A DNA stretch of 64,000 bases from the NCBI RefSeq assembly GCF_023952475.1, contig NZ_JALHRX010000010.1, positions 62,001 to 126,000 on the forward strand. Reading direction: 5' to 3'. Origin of the DNA: Cupriavidus sp. WGlv3. GTDB taxonomy: Bacteria > Pseudomonadota > Gammaproteobacteria > Burkholderiales > Burkholderiaceae. The translations under genes and the position numbers were made by a program. Each line of letters starts with the position of its first letter. Position 1 is the stretch's first letter. Shown one piece after another: positions 44,534 through 55,848 of this stretch. The notes beneath the pieces were generated by a model. The model did no database searches, was not told the origin of the DNA, and saw nothing but the letters and a program-made list of their open reading frames with translations.

Positions 44534-46846
44534 ATGGACTTCACACGTTTTGCTGAAGATGACCGATCGACGCTGCTGCGCTCCATGCCCGGCGCCTCGT
44601 CCAGTTCGGCGCTGGACTGGATGTGCGCGCAGTTTGCCTTGCGCGTGGTCTGCGCGCTGGGGCCGCGCTTCAACCTGCGCAGCAATATCAACGATGTCCT
44701 GACCGTCAGCGCGCAGGAGATGGTGTGGCCGTACGGCGTGGTGCTGCGCGTGCAGCGCTTCCTGGCCGCGCGCTGCGCCGACATGCCCGCCTGGAAGGGC
44801 ACGGCACGCCTGACCCCTGAAGAATTCCTCGACCGCCACGGCCAGTGGAACAGCGCCTTCGACGAAAGCGCGCTGTTTTATTACCTCGACGAGTACGTCA
44901 AGCACCACGCCAAGGACATGTTCGCGGTGTTCGACGCATCGGCCGCGGCGATCGCCCAGCGGCTCGAGGGCGAGCGCGTGCTGCTGGTGCGCAATATCGA
45001 CATGCTCAGCCACGTGCTGGACCTGCCCGACCACGAGCGCAAGCTGCTGCTGTATGCCGCGCTGGCCAAGTACAAGCGCGACCTGCGCGCGGTGATGGTC
45101 GACTGCAAGGTGGCGCACAGCCAGGAGGCGTTCCAGATCCTCGCCGGCCTGACCGGCGCCGGCGCGGCCGACGTGGCGGCGTCGCTGCGGCCCGGCTCGC
45201 GGCTGGAAACGCTGAACCTGATCGAGCAGCCGCTGCCGGAAAACAGCGTGACCGACCTGGGCGACCTGATGCGGCTGTCGGACCGGCTGCTGCATGTGCT
45301 GCTCGGCAACTACGCCAACGAGGCCGAGATGATGGCGGTCTTCACCCGCCCGGCCGCGCCGCCCACGCTGACCACCGCCGACTATCCGCATGTGGAGACC
45401 GACGCGCGCTACCTGCGCGCCATGCTGGCCAATGCCACGCGCCAGCACGCCAGCGGCGTCAACGTGCTGATCTACGGCCCGCCCGGCACCGGCAAGACCG
45501 AATTCGCGCGGCTGCTGGCGCGCGAGGCCGGCTGCGAACTGTATGAGGTCGATTGCCTCGATCGCGACGGCAACAGCCTGTCGGGCAAGGACCGCTACCG
45601 CTCGCTGCAGGTGTCGCAGGCGTTCCTGCGCGGGCGTGCCCATACCGCGCTGCTGTTCGATGAAGTCGAAGACGTGTTCCCGGGCAGCGCGCGCGAGCTG
45701 ATGAGCCTCTTCGGCCAGGAGGACACGCGCGCCTCGGTCAACGGCAAGGCCTGGGTCAACCAGACGCTGGAGCAGAACCCGGTGCCGGTGATCTGGATTT
45801 CCAATTCGATCCGGCAGATCGACCCGGCCTACCTGCGCCGCTTCCAGTTCCACCTGGAGCTGAAGATCCCGCCGCCACTGGTGCGCGAGAACATCATCCG
45901 CAAGCACCTGGGCGGGCTCGACGTTAGCGATGCCTTTATCGCCGGGCTGGCCGCGCGCAAGACACTGACGCCGGCGCAGGTGCAGTCGGCGGCGCGCTTT
46001 GTCGAACTGGCGCGGCCGAATCTGGAAGACCCGGTGGAAGAACCGGTGGAGGCGCTGATCCTGCGCCAGCTCGAACATGCCGACCGCGCCATGGGCCTGC
46101 GCCCCGAGGCCGAGGCGCGCCCGGTGGTGACGCACTACCGGCTCGAGAACCTGCACCTCGAGACCCGCTACGACGTGGTCAAGATCGTCGACGCGCTGCG
46201 CGTGCGCCAGCGCGGCACGTTGTGCTTCTATGGCCCGCCCGGCACGGGCAAGACCGCGCTGGCCGAGCATATCGCGGCCGGGCTGGACCTGCCGCTGATG
46301 ATCCGGCGCGCCTCGGACCTGATGAGCAAGTACGTGGGCGAGACCGAGCAGCAGATCGCCGCGATGTTCGCGCGCGCGGAAGAGGACGGCGCGGTGCTGC
46401 TGCTGGACGAGGCCGACAGCTTCATGCAGAGCCGCCAGCAGGCGGTGCGCAACTACGAGATCTCCGAGGTCAACGAGATGCTGCAGGGCATGGAGCGCTT
46501 CAACGGCATCTTCATCTGCACCACCAACCTGTTCGACCGCATCGACGAGGCCGCGCTGCGTCGCTTCTCGTTCAAGATCCGCTTCCTGGCGCTGAAGCCC
46601 GCGCAACGCGTGGCGATGTTTGTCGACGAGGCGCTCGAGGGCGAGGCCGCCGGCCTGACCAACGTCATGCGCGCGGACCTGGATGCGATGGACTGCCTGA
46701 CGCCCGGCGACTTTGCCACGGTCAAGCGCCAATGCGTGCTGCTGGGCGAGGCGCTGACGCCCGACGAATTCCTGGCGCAGCTGCGCCAGGAGCATGCGAT
46801 CAAGCCCGAGGTGCGCGAGCACCGGCCGCTGGGCTTCCTGCGCTGA
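44534..46846 (+). CDS. Protein with two AAA+ ATPase domains, function unknown
   Basis: 770 residues from the ATG at 44534 (a GTG at 44477 would add 19). Residues 1-290 have no motif I know. AAA1: Walker A GPPGTGKTEFA at 315, Walker B ALLFDEVEDVF near 370, sensor-1 IWISNS and the RRFQF box. AAA2: Walker A GPPGTGKTALA at 567, Walker B AVLLLDEADSFM near 620, FICTTN and the RRFSFKI box. Both sites look active, as in Cdc48- or Clp-like two-ring machines, yet no protease or partner is encoded beside it. The flanking genes (tonB system, murI) give no clue. Probably a remodelling ATPase. Confidence 0.85.
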   Translation: MDFTRFAEDDRSTLLRSMPGASSSSALDWMCAQFALRVVCALGPRFNLRSNINDVLTVSAQEMVWPYGVVLRVQRFLAARCADMPAWKGTARLTPEEFLDRHGQWNSAFDESALFYYLDEYVKHHAKDMFAVFDASAAAIAQRLEGERVLLVRNIDMLSHVLDLPDHERKLLLYAALAKYKRDLRAVMVDCKVAHSQEAFQILAGLTGAGAADVAASLRPGSRLETLNLIEQPLPENSVTDLGDLMRLSDRLLHVLLGNYANEAEMMAVFTRPAAPPTLTTADYPHVETDARYLRAMLANATRQHASGVNVLIYGPPGTGKTEFARLLAREAGCELYEVDCLDRDGNSLSGKDRYRSLQVSQAFLRGRAHTALLFDEVEDVFPGSARELMSLFGQEDTRASVNGKAWVNQTLEQNPVPVIWISNSIRQIDPAYLRRFQFHLELKIPPPLVRENIIRKHLGGLDVSDAFIAGLAARKTLTPAQVQSAARFVELARPNLEDPVEEPVEALILRQLEHADRAMGLRPEAEARPVVTHYRLENLHLETRYDVVKIVDALRVRQRGTLCFYGPPGTGKTALAEHIAAGLDLPLMIRRASDLMSKYVGETEQQIAAMFARAEEDGAVLLLDEADSFMQSRQQAVRNYEISEVNEMLQGMERFNGIFICTTNLFDRIDEAALRRFSFKIRFLALKPAQRVAMFVDEALEGEAAGLTNVMRADLDAMDCLTPGDFATVKRQCVLLGEALTPDEFLAQLRQEHAIKPEVREHRPLGFLR

Positions 46847-46871
46847 CCGAAGGGGTAACCGAGGGCGCCGG

Positions 46872-47681
46872 TCAGAACGCCGGCGCCGGCTCGATCACCA
46901 CGGTCTCCGCATCGGCTTGCAACTGCAGCAGCGCGGCCACCATCGCGCGCAGGTGCGCGGCGTCCTTGGTGGAGAGAAAGCGGTCACGCCCCGCGGCATC
47001 GGGCGGCGCGGCCAGCGCATGCTCGTCGAGCTTGCGCGCCAGCTGGCGCGCGACCGCGCTGCCGGTATCGACCAGCGCCAGCTGATCGCCGGCGGTGGCG
47101 CGGATCGCGCCTGCCAGGAAGGGGTAGTGGGTGCAGCCCAGCACCAGGGTATCGGCGCCGGCGTCAAGCATCGGCGCGAGGTAGGCCTCCAGGCGCTCGC
47201 GCACGGCGGGCCCGTCGGTCTGGCCTTGCTCGACCAGCGTCACCAAGCCCAGCCCCGCCTGGCACAGGAAGCGGCTTTCACCGTCCAGCGATGCCAGCAG
47301 CCGCGCGAACTTCGCGCTCTTGAGCGTATTCGCGGTCGCCAGCACGCCGACCACCTTGCTGCGGCTGGCCGCGGCGGCGGGCTTCAGGCCGGGTTCGACG
47401 CCGATGATCGGCACCGGCAACCGCTCGCGCAGCAACGCCACGGCATGGCCCGTAGCCGTGTTGCAGGCGATCACCAGCGCCTTGCAGCCCTGGCCGATCA
47501 TCCACTCGCAGGCCTGCAGCGTGCGCGCTTCGACAAAACGTTCGGGCTTTTCGCCGTAGGGCGCGTATTTCGAGTCGGCAAGGTACAGCAGTGGCTCGTG
47601 CGGCAGCAGGGCGCGGATCTCGCGCAGCACCGACAGGCCGCCGAGGCCGGAATCGAAGACGCCGATGGGTGCGGGGTTCAC
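46872..47681 (-). CDS. murI: Glutamate racemase
   Basis: Supplies D-glutamate for peptidoglycan. 269 residues from the GTG at 47681. IGVFDSGLGGLSVLREI (N-terminal signature), the catalytic Cys in IACNTATGHA, and the second Cys in LVLGCTHYPFL are all present. The open frame extends 38 codons further upstream, across the terminator hairpin of fumarase, which excludes that start. Convergent with the AAA+ gene (25 bases between stops) and downstream of fumA on the same strand, separated by a terminator. Confidence 0.94.
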   Translation of the reverse strand: MNPAPIGVFDSGLGGLSVLREIRALLPHEPLLYLADSKYAPYGEKPERFVEARTLQACEWMIGQGCKALVIACNTATGHAVALLRERLPVPIIGVEPGLKPAAAASRSKVVGVLATANTLKSAKFARLLASLDGESRFLCQAGLGLVTLVEQGQTDGPAVRERLEAYLAPMLDAGADTLVLGCTHYPFLAGAIRATAGDQLALVDTGSAVARQLARKLDEHALAAPPDAAGRDRFLSTKDAAHLRAMVAALLQLQADAETVVIEPAPAF

Positions 47682-47710
47682 GGGGATGCCAGGATGACAG
47701 GAAACAGTGC

Positions 47711-47741
47711 AGAAAAAAGCCGGGTCGGAACCCGGCTTTTC
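47711..47741 (-). terminator. Terminator between fumarase and murI
   Basis: AAAAAAGCCGGGT-CGGA-ACCCGGCTTTT, with the A run giving T on -. It follows the fumA stop by about 40 bases. Confidence 0.85.
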
Positions 47742-47781
47742 GAGTGCGACGGCAGATTCTACCGTCTCGGCGCGTGGCTGC

Positions 47782-49305
47782 TTACAGCGCGGCAACCGGA
47801 ATCTTGCCGATCTTGGCCTGCCATTCCGCCGGGCCGGTCTTGTGCACCGAAGTGCCTTCGCTGTCCACGGCCACCGTCACCGGCATGTCCTTGACGTCGA
47901 ACTCGTAGATTGCTTCCATGCCCAGGTCTTCGAAACCGACCACCCTGGCTTCCTTGATCGCCTTGGCCACCAGGTAGGCGGCGCCGCCCACGGCCATCAG
48001 GTAGGCCGACTTGTGCTTCTTGATGGCCTCGATCGCCACCGGGCCGCGCTCGGCCTTGCCGATCATCGAGATCAGGCCGGTCTCGACCAGCATCATCTCG
48101 GTGAACTTGTCCATGCGCGTGGCGGTGGTGGGGCCGGCCGGGCCGACCGCCTCGTCGCGCACCGGATCGACCGGACCGACGTAGTAGATCACGCGGTTCT
48201 TGAAGTCCACCGGCAGCTTCTCGCCCTTGGCCAGCATGTCGGCAATGCGCTTGTGCGCGGCGTCGCGGCCGGTCAGCATCTTGCCGTTGAGCAGCAGGGT
48301 CTGGCCCGGCTTCCACGAGGCAACTTCTTCCGGCGTCAGCGTGTTCAGGTCGACGCGCTTGGAGGTCTCGGTGTTCGGCGCCCACTCGACCTTCGGCCAT
48401 TGCGACAGGTCCGGCGCTTCCAGCCTGGCCGGGCCGCTGCCGTCCAGCGTGAAGTGCACGTGACGGGTGGCGGCACAGTTGGGGATCATCGCCACCGGCT
48501 TGGACGCGGCGTGCGTCGGGCAGGCCATGATCTTGACGTCCAGCACGGTGGCCAGGCCGCCCAGGCCCTGCGCGCCGATACCGAGCGCGTTGACCTTCTC
48601 GTACAGCTCGACGCGCAGTTCCTCAACCCAGTCCTTCGGGCCGCGCGCGATGATGTCCTGGATGTCGATGGATTCCATCAGCGATTCCTTGGCCATCACC
48701 ATTGCCTTTTCGGCGGTGCCGCCGATGCCGATGCCCAGCATGCCCGGCGGGCACCAGCCGGCGCCCATGGTCGGCACGGTCTTCAGCACCCAGTCGACGA
48801 TCGAGTCCGACGGGTTCAGCATCACGAACTTGGACTTGTTCTCCGAGCCGCCGCCCTTGGCCGCGACCTGGATATCGACGGTGTTGCCCGGCACCACTTC
48901 ATAGTGGATCACCGCCGGGGTGTTGTCCTTGGTGTTCTTGCGGCCGCCTTCGGGCGGGCTGACGATCGAGGCGCGCAGCACGTTGTCGGGGTGCGTGTAG
49001 CCGCGGCGCACACCCTCGTTGATCATGTCGGTCAGGCCCATGGTGGCACCGTCCCAGCGCACGTCCATGCCCACCTTGACGAAGACCGTGACGATGCCGG
49101 TGTCCTGGCAGATCGGGCGCTTGCCCTCCGCGCACATGCGGCTGTTGGTCAGGATCTGCGCGATCGCGTCCTTGGCCGCCGGGCTCTGCTCCAGCTCATA
49201 GGCGCGGCCCAGGCTGGTGATGTAGTCCATCGGGTGGTAGTAGCTGATGTACTGCAGGGAGTCGGCGACGCTCTGGATGAGGTCTTCTTGCTTGATGACG
49301 GTCAT
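47782..49305 (-). CDS. fumA: Class I fumarate hydratase (iron-sulfur)
   Basis: Converts fumarate to L-malate in the citric acid cycle using an oxygen-sensitive [4Fe-4S] cluster. 507 residues, the single-chain form with N-terminal alpha and C-terminal beta domains. Candidate cluster cysteines are in KRPICQDTGIV (about 76), GAGWCPPGMLGIG (about 193) and IMACPTHAASKPVA (about 256). GGTAEKAMVMAKESLM and PVDPVRDEAVGPAGPTTATRM are family landmarks. Start ATG at 49305 gives MTVIKQEDLIQSVADSLQYI; no strong ribosome site is seen. Confidence 0.94.
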   Translation of the reverse strand: MTVIKQEDLIQSVADSLQYISYYHPMDYITSLGRAYELEQSPAAKDAIAQILTNSRMCAEGKRPICQDTGIVTVFVKVGMDVRWDGATMGLTDMINEGVRRGYTHPDNVLRASIVSPPEGGRKNTKDNTPAVIHYEVVPGNTVDIQVAAKGGGSENKSKFVMLNPSDSIVDWVLKTVPTMGAGWCPPGMLGIGIGGTAEKAMVMAKESLMESIDIQDIIARGPKDWVEELRVELYEKVNALGIGAQGLGGLATVLDVKIMACPTHAASKPVAMIPNCAATRHVHFTLDGSGPARLEAPDLSQWPKVEWAPNTETSKRVDLNTLTPEEVASWKPGQTLLLNGKMLTGRDAAHKRIADMLAKGEKLPVDFKNRVIYYVGPVDPVRDEAVGPAGPTTATRMDKFTEMMLVETGLISMIGKAERGPVAIEAIKKHKSAYLMAVGGAAYLVAKAIKEARVVGFEDLGMEAIYEFDVKDMPVTVAVDSEGTSVHKTGPAEWQAKIGKIPVAAL

Positions 49306-49441
49306 TTTGTGGGGTGGGCAGCGGTGAAACACAGCCCGAAATCATACACTGAGCGGCGCCGCTCTGCCCGTCTGCATACATCCGTCCACAGCCGGTAATG
49401 TGCAGCAAAAGCCGCTGCCGGCGACCGCGCCCGCCCAAAAG

Positions 49442-49470
49442 CAAAAACCGCGGCACATGGCCGCGGTCGT
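49442..49470 (-). terminator. Terminator of the UPF0114 gene
   Basis: ACCGCGGC-ACAT-GGCCGCGGT with an A run on the left (T on -), 36 bases beyond the stop. Confidence 0.78.
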
Positions 49471-49505
49471 TGGCGAAGCAAGCAGGTCGGCCCTGCGGGC
49501 CGCTT

Positions 49506-50054
49506 TCAATGCTTGGCGTGCGCGCCGGCAGGGTGAGTGACCATCCGGTCCACCCATGCCATCGCCACTGCCGACAGCAGGAACGCCAGGTGGATCGCCA
49601 CCTGCCACATGATGGTATGGGTCGAGCGCTGTTCTGCGTCGATAAAGGTCTTGAGCAGGTGGATGGACGAGATCCCGATCAGCGCCATCGACAATTTGAC
49701 CTTCAGCACGCCCGCGTTGACGTGGTCGAGCCATTCGGGCTCGTCGGGATGGTTGTCGATGCCAAGCCGCGAGACGAAGGTCTCGTAGCCGCCCACGATC
49801 ACCATGATCAGCAGGTTGGAGATCATCACCACGTCGATCAGCCCGAGCACCACCAGCATGATCTTGTTCTCGTCGAACTCGGTCACATGGGCGAGCAGAT
49901 GCCAGACCTCGATCAGGAAATGGTAGACGTAGACGCCCTGGGCCACGATCAGGCCCAGGTACAGCGGCAGTTGCAGCCAGCGCGACGCGAAGATGATGCT
50001 CGGGATCGGCCGCAGGGTTTGGGGCTGCTGCTCGGGAATCGGGTTGGAAGCCAT
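49506..50054 (-). CDS. UPF0114 (YqhA-like) membrane protein
   Basis: 182 residues with four membrane helices. The family pattern [20 protein letters not shown], then [20 protein letters not shown], and [21 protein letters not shown] identify UPF0114/TIGR00645; no molecular function is established. A Gln/Pro-rich cytoplasmic start ([16 protein letters not shown]) precedes the first helix, and the tail ends HPAGAHAKH. Start ATG at 50054. The DMT transporter gene lies upstream on the same strand with about 100 bases between. Confidence 0.85.
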   Translation of the reverse strand: MASNPIPEQQPQTLRPIPSIIFASRWLQLPLYLGLIVAQGVYVYHFLIEVWHLLAHVTEFDENKIMLVVLGLIDVVMISNLLIMVIVGGYETFVSRLGIDNHPDEPEWLDHVNAGVLKVKLSMALIGISSIHLLKTFIDAEQRSTHTIMWQVAIHLAFLLSAVAMAWVDRMVTHPAGAHAKH

Positions 50055-50155
50055 GGCGGGGCGGGGGTCGGCGGAGTTGAAAATCGGCGTGGATTGTACC
50101 AAGCGACCATGGCAACGCTGTGTTACCAGCGGTAACCGCTGCCACGCCGCAGCGC

Positions 50156-51115
50156 TCAGGCCCGCGCCCCCGGCTCGGCGCCGGCCGTCTTGCCGCGCCA
50201 CGCGCCACGCGTGATCCGGCCCGGCCAGCTGGCCAGCACGATCCCGGCCAGCACGCACGCCAGCGCCACGCCGTGCGGCCAGCCCGGCTGCTCGCCCAGG
50301 AAGACGATGCCGTAGGTGGCCGCGGCCACCGGCAGCACCGAGGTAAAGACCCCGGCCAGCTGCGCCGGTACATGGCGGATGCCCTTCATCCACAGCCAGA
50401 ACGAGAACACGCTGGCCGACAGCGCGTACCACAGCACCATCAGCCAGGTCTGGGCCGGCACCGCGGCGGCGTCGAAGTTCAGCAGCGGCACCAGTCCCAG
50501 CGGCAGCATCAGCAGCCCGCCGATCAGGTGCGTGTAGGCGCAGATCTCGATCGCGGCCAGTGTCTGCGTGAGCCGGCGCGACAGGATCACGTAGATCGAT
50601 TCGCACACCACCGCGCCCATGATCATCAGGTTGCCCAGCCACGCCTGGCTGCCTGCGCCGGCGCCGTGGGCACCGCCGCGCGCGATGTTGAGCACGGCGA
50701 TGCCGGCCACCGCCAGCAGCACCGACACCATCGTGCGCCGCGACAGCCGTTCGCGCAGCAGCAGCCAGGACAGCAGCGCCACGGTGGCCGGGATGGTGCT
50801 GGTGATCACGCCCGCGGCCATGGCGCTGGTCAGGCGCACGCCGTTGAGCATCAGCAGCGTAAACAGGAAGGTGCCAAAGAACGCCTGCAGGAACAGGTTG
50901 AGCCATTCGCCGCGCGAGACCCGGCGCATGCGGGCGGGGCGGTACCACGGTGCCAGGCAGACGATGGCGATGACAAAGCGCAGCAGCGCGAACAGCAGCA
51001 CCGGTACATGCGCGATGATCGACTTGCCGAGTCCGACGTTGCTGCCGACCAGCGCCATCGAGGCGATCAGGAACAGCACGTAGACGGGAGCGAAGACAGG
51101 AGCGTTGGCGGGCAC
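50156..51115 (-). CDS. DMT-family (EamA) transporter
   Basis: 319 residues, ten predicted membrane helices in two EamA repeats (about 10-140 and 165-290). Typical features are the [20 protein letters not shown] start, [20 protein letters not shown] ending helix 4, and [20 protein letters not shown] in the second repeat. Such proteins usually export amino acids or other metabolites; the substrate is not predictable. The GTG at 51115 is preceded by AAGG and starts just before the first helix; the longer frame contains non-helical Pro/Cys-rich sequence. Divergent from acs. Confidence 0.82.
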   Translation of the reverse strand: MPANAPVFAPVYVLFLIASMALVGSNVGLGKSIIAHVPVLLFALLRFVIAIVCLAPWYRPARMRRVSRGEWLNLFLQAFFGTFLFTLLMLNGVRLTSAMAAGVITSTIPATVALLSWLLLRERLSRRTMVSVLLAVAGIAVLNIARGGAHGAGAGSQAWLGNLMIMGAVVCESIYVILSRRLTQTLAAIEICAYTHLIGGLLMLPLGLVPLLNFDAAAVPAQTWLMVLWYALSASVFSFWLWMKGIRHVPAQLAGVFTSVLPVAAATYGIVFLGEQPGWPHGVALACVLAGIVLASWPGRITRGAWRGKTAGAEPGARA

Positions 51116-51423
51116 GGGTACTTGCCTTGGGGATTCCGGTCGACAGGCCGGCGGGGTGCACGGGCACGTGTCCGCGCTGGGCGGTGCGGCGCCGCGCGGC
51201 AAGGGCCGGCGTCGCATTCAGGTATCAGGCTCGGGGCATTATAGCTGTGCTAGCCTAATGGAGAAGGCTGCACTTTCGCGGCGCGCCCCCCGATTCTTCC
51301 CGCTGCAATGCAACACGTTGCAGCGCCTGATCCTGCCGGCTGCAGGGATTTATCGTCAGGTTTAAGTAAGCCGTCGGGCGTAACGTGGCAGCCAAAGCCA
51401 GTCCAAAATCAGGAGACCAGTCC
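51116..51423. promoter_or_regulatory. Divergent region upstream of acs with a palindrome
   Basis: 308 bases between the divergent exporter and acs genes. The clearest structure is CGCTGCAA (51301-51308) and TTGCAGCG (51318-51325), perfect 8-base arms nine apart, with a nested TGCAAC-AC-GTTGCA. It is a plausible operator of acs. I could not place a convincing promoter. Confidence 0.45.
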
Positions 51424-53406
<1,983 letters not shown>

Positions 53407-53442
53407 CCCGCTGGTGATCCGGCAAGCCGGAGCCGAAACCTG

Positions 53443-53480
53443 AACCCGCCGCCGCGCACCCGCGCGCCGGCGGGTTTGTT
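53443..53480 (+). terminator. Terminator of acs
   Basis: AACCCGCCG and CGGCGGGTTT pair around a GC-rich loop, followed by TGTT. Confidence 0.7.
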
Positions 53481-53514
53481 ACGATAGCTTCCCACCGACA
53501 CGGACTGTCCCCTC

Positions 53515-55566
53515 ATGCCCGAAGCCCAGTCGCGCTTTCGCCGACGGTTGCTGCTCTACTACGGCCTGTTCACGCTGGGGCTGTTCGGCTTCGTGGGGAT
53601 GATGGGATTGCTGGAACGCTCCAATGCCGATGCGCTGTGGCTGGGCTACGTCTTCCTGTTCATCACCATCGCGATCTACGCCTGCATCGGCCTGATCTGC
53701 CGCACCTCGGACCTCAACGAATACTACGTCGCGTCGCGGCGCGTGCCGGCGATGTTCAATGGCATGGCGATTGCGGCCGACTGGATGAGCGCGGCATCGT
53801 TCATCGGCCTGGCCGGCATCCTGTTTTCCTCTGGCTACGAAGGGCTGGCCTATGTGATGGGGTGGACCGGCGGCTATTGCCTGGTCGCCTTCCTGCTGGC
53901 GCCGTACCTGCGCAAGTACGGCGGCTACACCATCCCCGACTTCCTCGCCGCGCGCTACGGCAACGGCAAGCCCGGCGGCAACCTGCCGGTGCGCGCGATC
54001 GCGGTGCTGGCTGCCTCGCTTTGCTCGTTCGTCTACCTGGTGGCGCAGATCCAGGGCGTGGGGCTGGTGGTGACGCGCTTCATCGGCGTCGAGTTTGCCG
54101 TCGGCATCTTCTTCGGGCTGGCGGGCATCCTGGTCTGCTCGTTCCTGGGCGGCATGCGCGCGGTCACGTGGACGCAGGTGGCGCAGTACATCATGATGAT
54201 CGTGGCGTTCCTGGTCACGGTGTCGATGATCGCGTGGAAGCACCACCAGGAACCGCTGCCGCAACTGAGCTACGGCACGCTGCTGACGCAGCTGGATGCC
54301 CGGGAACAGCAGCTGGAGCGCGAGCCCGCCGAACAGGCGGTGCGCGACTACTACCGGCAGCAGGCCATCCTGCTGCAGGAACGCATCGCCCGCCTGCCCG
54401 AGTCCTTCGCGCAGGAACGCGACGCGCTCGACGCGCGCCTGCAGGACCTGCGCACGCGCAATGCGCCGCTGCGCGAGATCAAGGCGCTCGAGCGTGAACG
54501 GCTCGAGTTCCCGCGCGACGCCGCCGCCGCGCAGCAGCAGTGGCACCAGCAACGCGAAGACGCGCTGGCGCGCAGCCGCCATTCGATGTCGTCCACCGAA
54601 CCGTATCCCGCGGCATCCGAGCAGGAGCGCAAGACCAAGCGGCTCAATTTCGTGCTGCTGGTGTTCTGCCTGATGGTGGGCACCGCCAGCCTGCCGCACA
54701 TCCTGACGCGGCTCTACACCACGCCTTCGGTCAGGGAAACGCGCAATTCCGTAGCGTGGGCCGTGTTCTGCATCGCCTTGCTCTATGTCTCGGCACCCAC
54801 GCTCGCGGCGCTGGTGAAATACGAGTTCTTCGAGCACCTGGTCGGCACCCCGTATGCCGAACTGCCGCAGTGGGTGGTGCAATGGCGCAAGGTCGATCCA
54901 CCGGTGTTCGGCATTCGCGACGTCAACGGCGATGGCATCGTGCAATGGGCCGAAATCCTGCTGCAACCCGACATGATCGTGCTGGCCGCCCCGGAAATCG
55001 CCGGCCTGCCGTACGTCATCTCGGGGCTGATCGCCGCCGGCGCACTGGCCGCCGCACTGTCGACCGCCGACGGCCTGCTGCTGACCATCGCCAACGCGCT
55101 CTCGCACGACGTTTTCTATCACATGGTCGACCGCCAGGCGAGCCACCAGCGGCGCGTCACCACCGCCAAGATCGTGCTGCTGGCCGTCGCACTGTTCGCC
55201 TCGTACGTCACATCGCTGCGCCCCGGCAATATCCTGTTCCTGGTCGGAGCCGCCTTCTCGCTGGCGGCCTCCAGCTTCTTCCCGGTCTTGATCCTCGGCA
55301 TCTTCTGGCGCCGCACCACCGCCGCCGGCGCCTTCGCCGGCATGGTCGCCGGGCTCGGCGTGGCGGTGTACTACATCTTCGTCAACTATCCCTTCTTCAC
55401 CCGCATGACCGGCATCTTCGGCAACCGCTGGTTCGGCGTCGACCCCATCGCCTCCGGCGCCTTCGGGGTCCCGGCCGGCTTCGCGGTCGCGATCGTGGTC
55501 AGCCTGCTGACGCCGCGCAACGCGCCGGTGATCGACCGGCTGGTGACCTACCTGCGCAAGGGGTAG
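53515..55566 (+). CDS. Sodium:solute symporter (VC_2705-like) with coiled-coil insert and EF-hand-like loop
   Basis: 683-residue SSS-family transporter, longer than the about 550 of ActP. The first seven helices (to about residue 250) show FNGMAIAADWMSAASFIGLA, typical of acetate/carboxylate symporters. A charged, Glu/Arg/Gln-rich helical insert of about 110 residues (262-372) predicts a coiled coil. After further helices, residues 469-480 read DVNGDGIVQWAE, a canonical 12-residue EF-hand calcium loop, in an extramembrane segment. The C-terminal helices finish near 680. It is next to acs, suggesting uptake of acetate or another short acid. No bc-type regulatory partner is nearby. Confidence 0.88.
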   Translation: MPEAQSRFRRRLLLYYGLFTLGLFGFVGMMGLLERSNADALWLGYVFLFITIAIYACIGLICRTSDLNEYYVASRRVPAMFNGMAIAADWMSAASFIGLAGILFSSGYEGLAYVMGWTGGYCLVAFLLAPYLRKYGGYTIPDFLAARYGNGKPGGNLPVRAIAVLAASLCSFVYLVAQIQGVGLVVTRFIGVEFAVGIFFGLAGILVCSFLGGMRAVTWTQVAQYIMMIVAFLVTVSMIAWKHHQEPLPQLSYGTLLTQLDAREQQLEREPAEQAVRDYYRQQAILLQERIARLPESFAQERDALDARLQDLRTRNAPLREIKALERERLEFPRDAAAAQQQWHQQREDALARSRHSMSSTEPYPAASEQERKTKRLNFVLLVFCLMVGTASLPHILTRLYTTPSVRETRNSVAWAVFCIALLYVSAPTLAALVKYEFFEHLVGTPYAELPQWVVQWRKVDPPVFGIRDVNGDGIVQWAEILLQPDMIVLAAPEIAGLPYVISGLIAAGALAAALSTADGLLLTIANALSHDVFYHMVDRQASHQRRVTTAKIVLLAVALFASYVTSLRPGNILFLVGAAFSLAASSFFPVLILGIFWRRTTAAGAFAGMVAGLGVAVYYIFVNYPFFTRMTGIFGNRWFGVDPIASGAFGVPAGFAVAIVVSLLTPRNAPVIDRLVTYLRKG

Positions 55567-55586
55567 GGGAGGGCGGTGACGAGGTA

Positions 55587-55615
55587 CTGGATTCGACGGG
55601 CAACTCTGCTATAAT
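55587..55615 (+). promoter_or_regulatory. tRNA-Ser promoter
   Basis: TATAAT at 55610-55615 with an extended -10 TGC in front; the -35 (CTGGAT, 17 bases upstream) is weak. Confidence 0.6.
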
Positions 55616-55627
55616 CGCGGACTTCCC

Positions 55628-55718
55628 GGAGAGATGGATGAGTGGTTTAAGTCGCACGCCTGGAAAGCGTGTATGGGTTAATAGCCCATCGGGGGTTCGA
55701 ATCCCCCTCTCTCCGCCA
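55628..55718 (+). tRNA. tRNA-Ser(GGA)
   Basis: 91-nt class II tRNA: acceptor GGAGAGA pairs with TCTCTCC, anticodon loop CTGGAAA (GGA), long variable arm TATGGGTTAATAGCCCATC, T-arm GGGGGTTCGAATCCCCC, and encoded CCA. A terminator follows 25 bases later. Confidence 0.97.
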
Positions 55719-55742
55719 GAACACTGCGCAAGACCATGCAAA

Positions 55743-55768
55743 GCCGCCCGTTTTACGGGCGGCTTTTT
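55743..55768 (+). terminator. Terminator of tRNA-Ser
   Basis: GCCGCCCG-TTTTA-CGGGCGGC followed by TTTTT. Confidence 0.88.
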
Positions 55769-55848
55769 CGTTTCCGGTCGGTCAGCGGCTTCGAGCCAGT
55801 CTGCGCAAGGGCTGCCGATTCATCCCGTCCCGGTTATGCTCTCGGCCC

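Noticed and set aside
44453-46822. - strand frame of 789 codons opposite the double AAA+ gene
   Set aside because: Same shadow effect. The + strand has two Walker A/B sets and a protein-like composition, so it is the coding strand.
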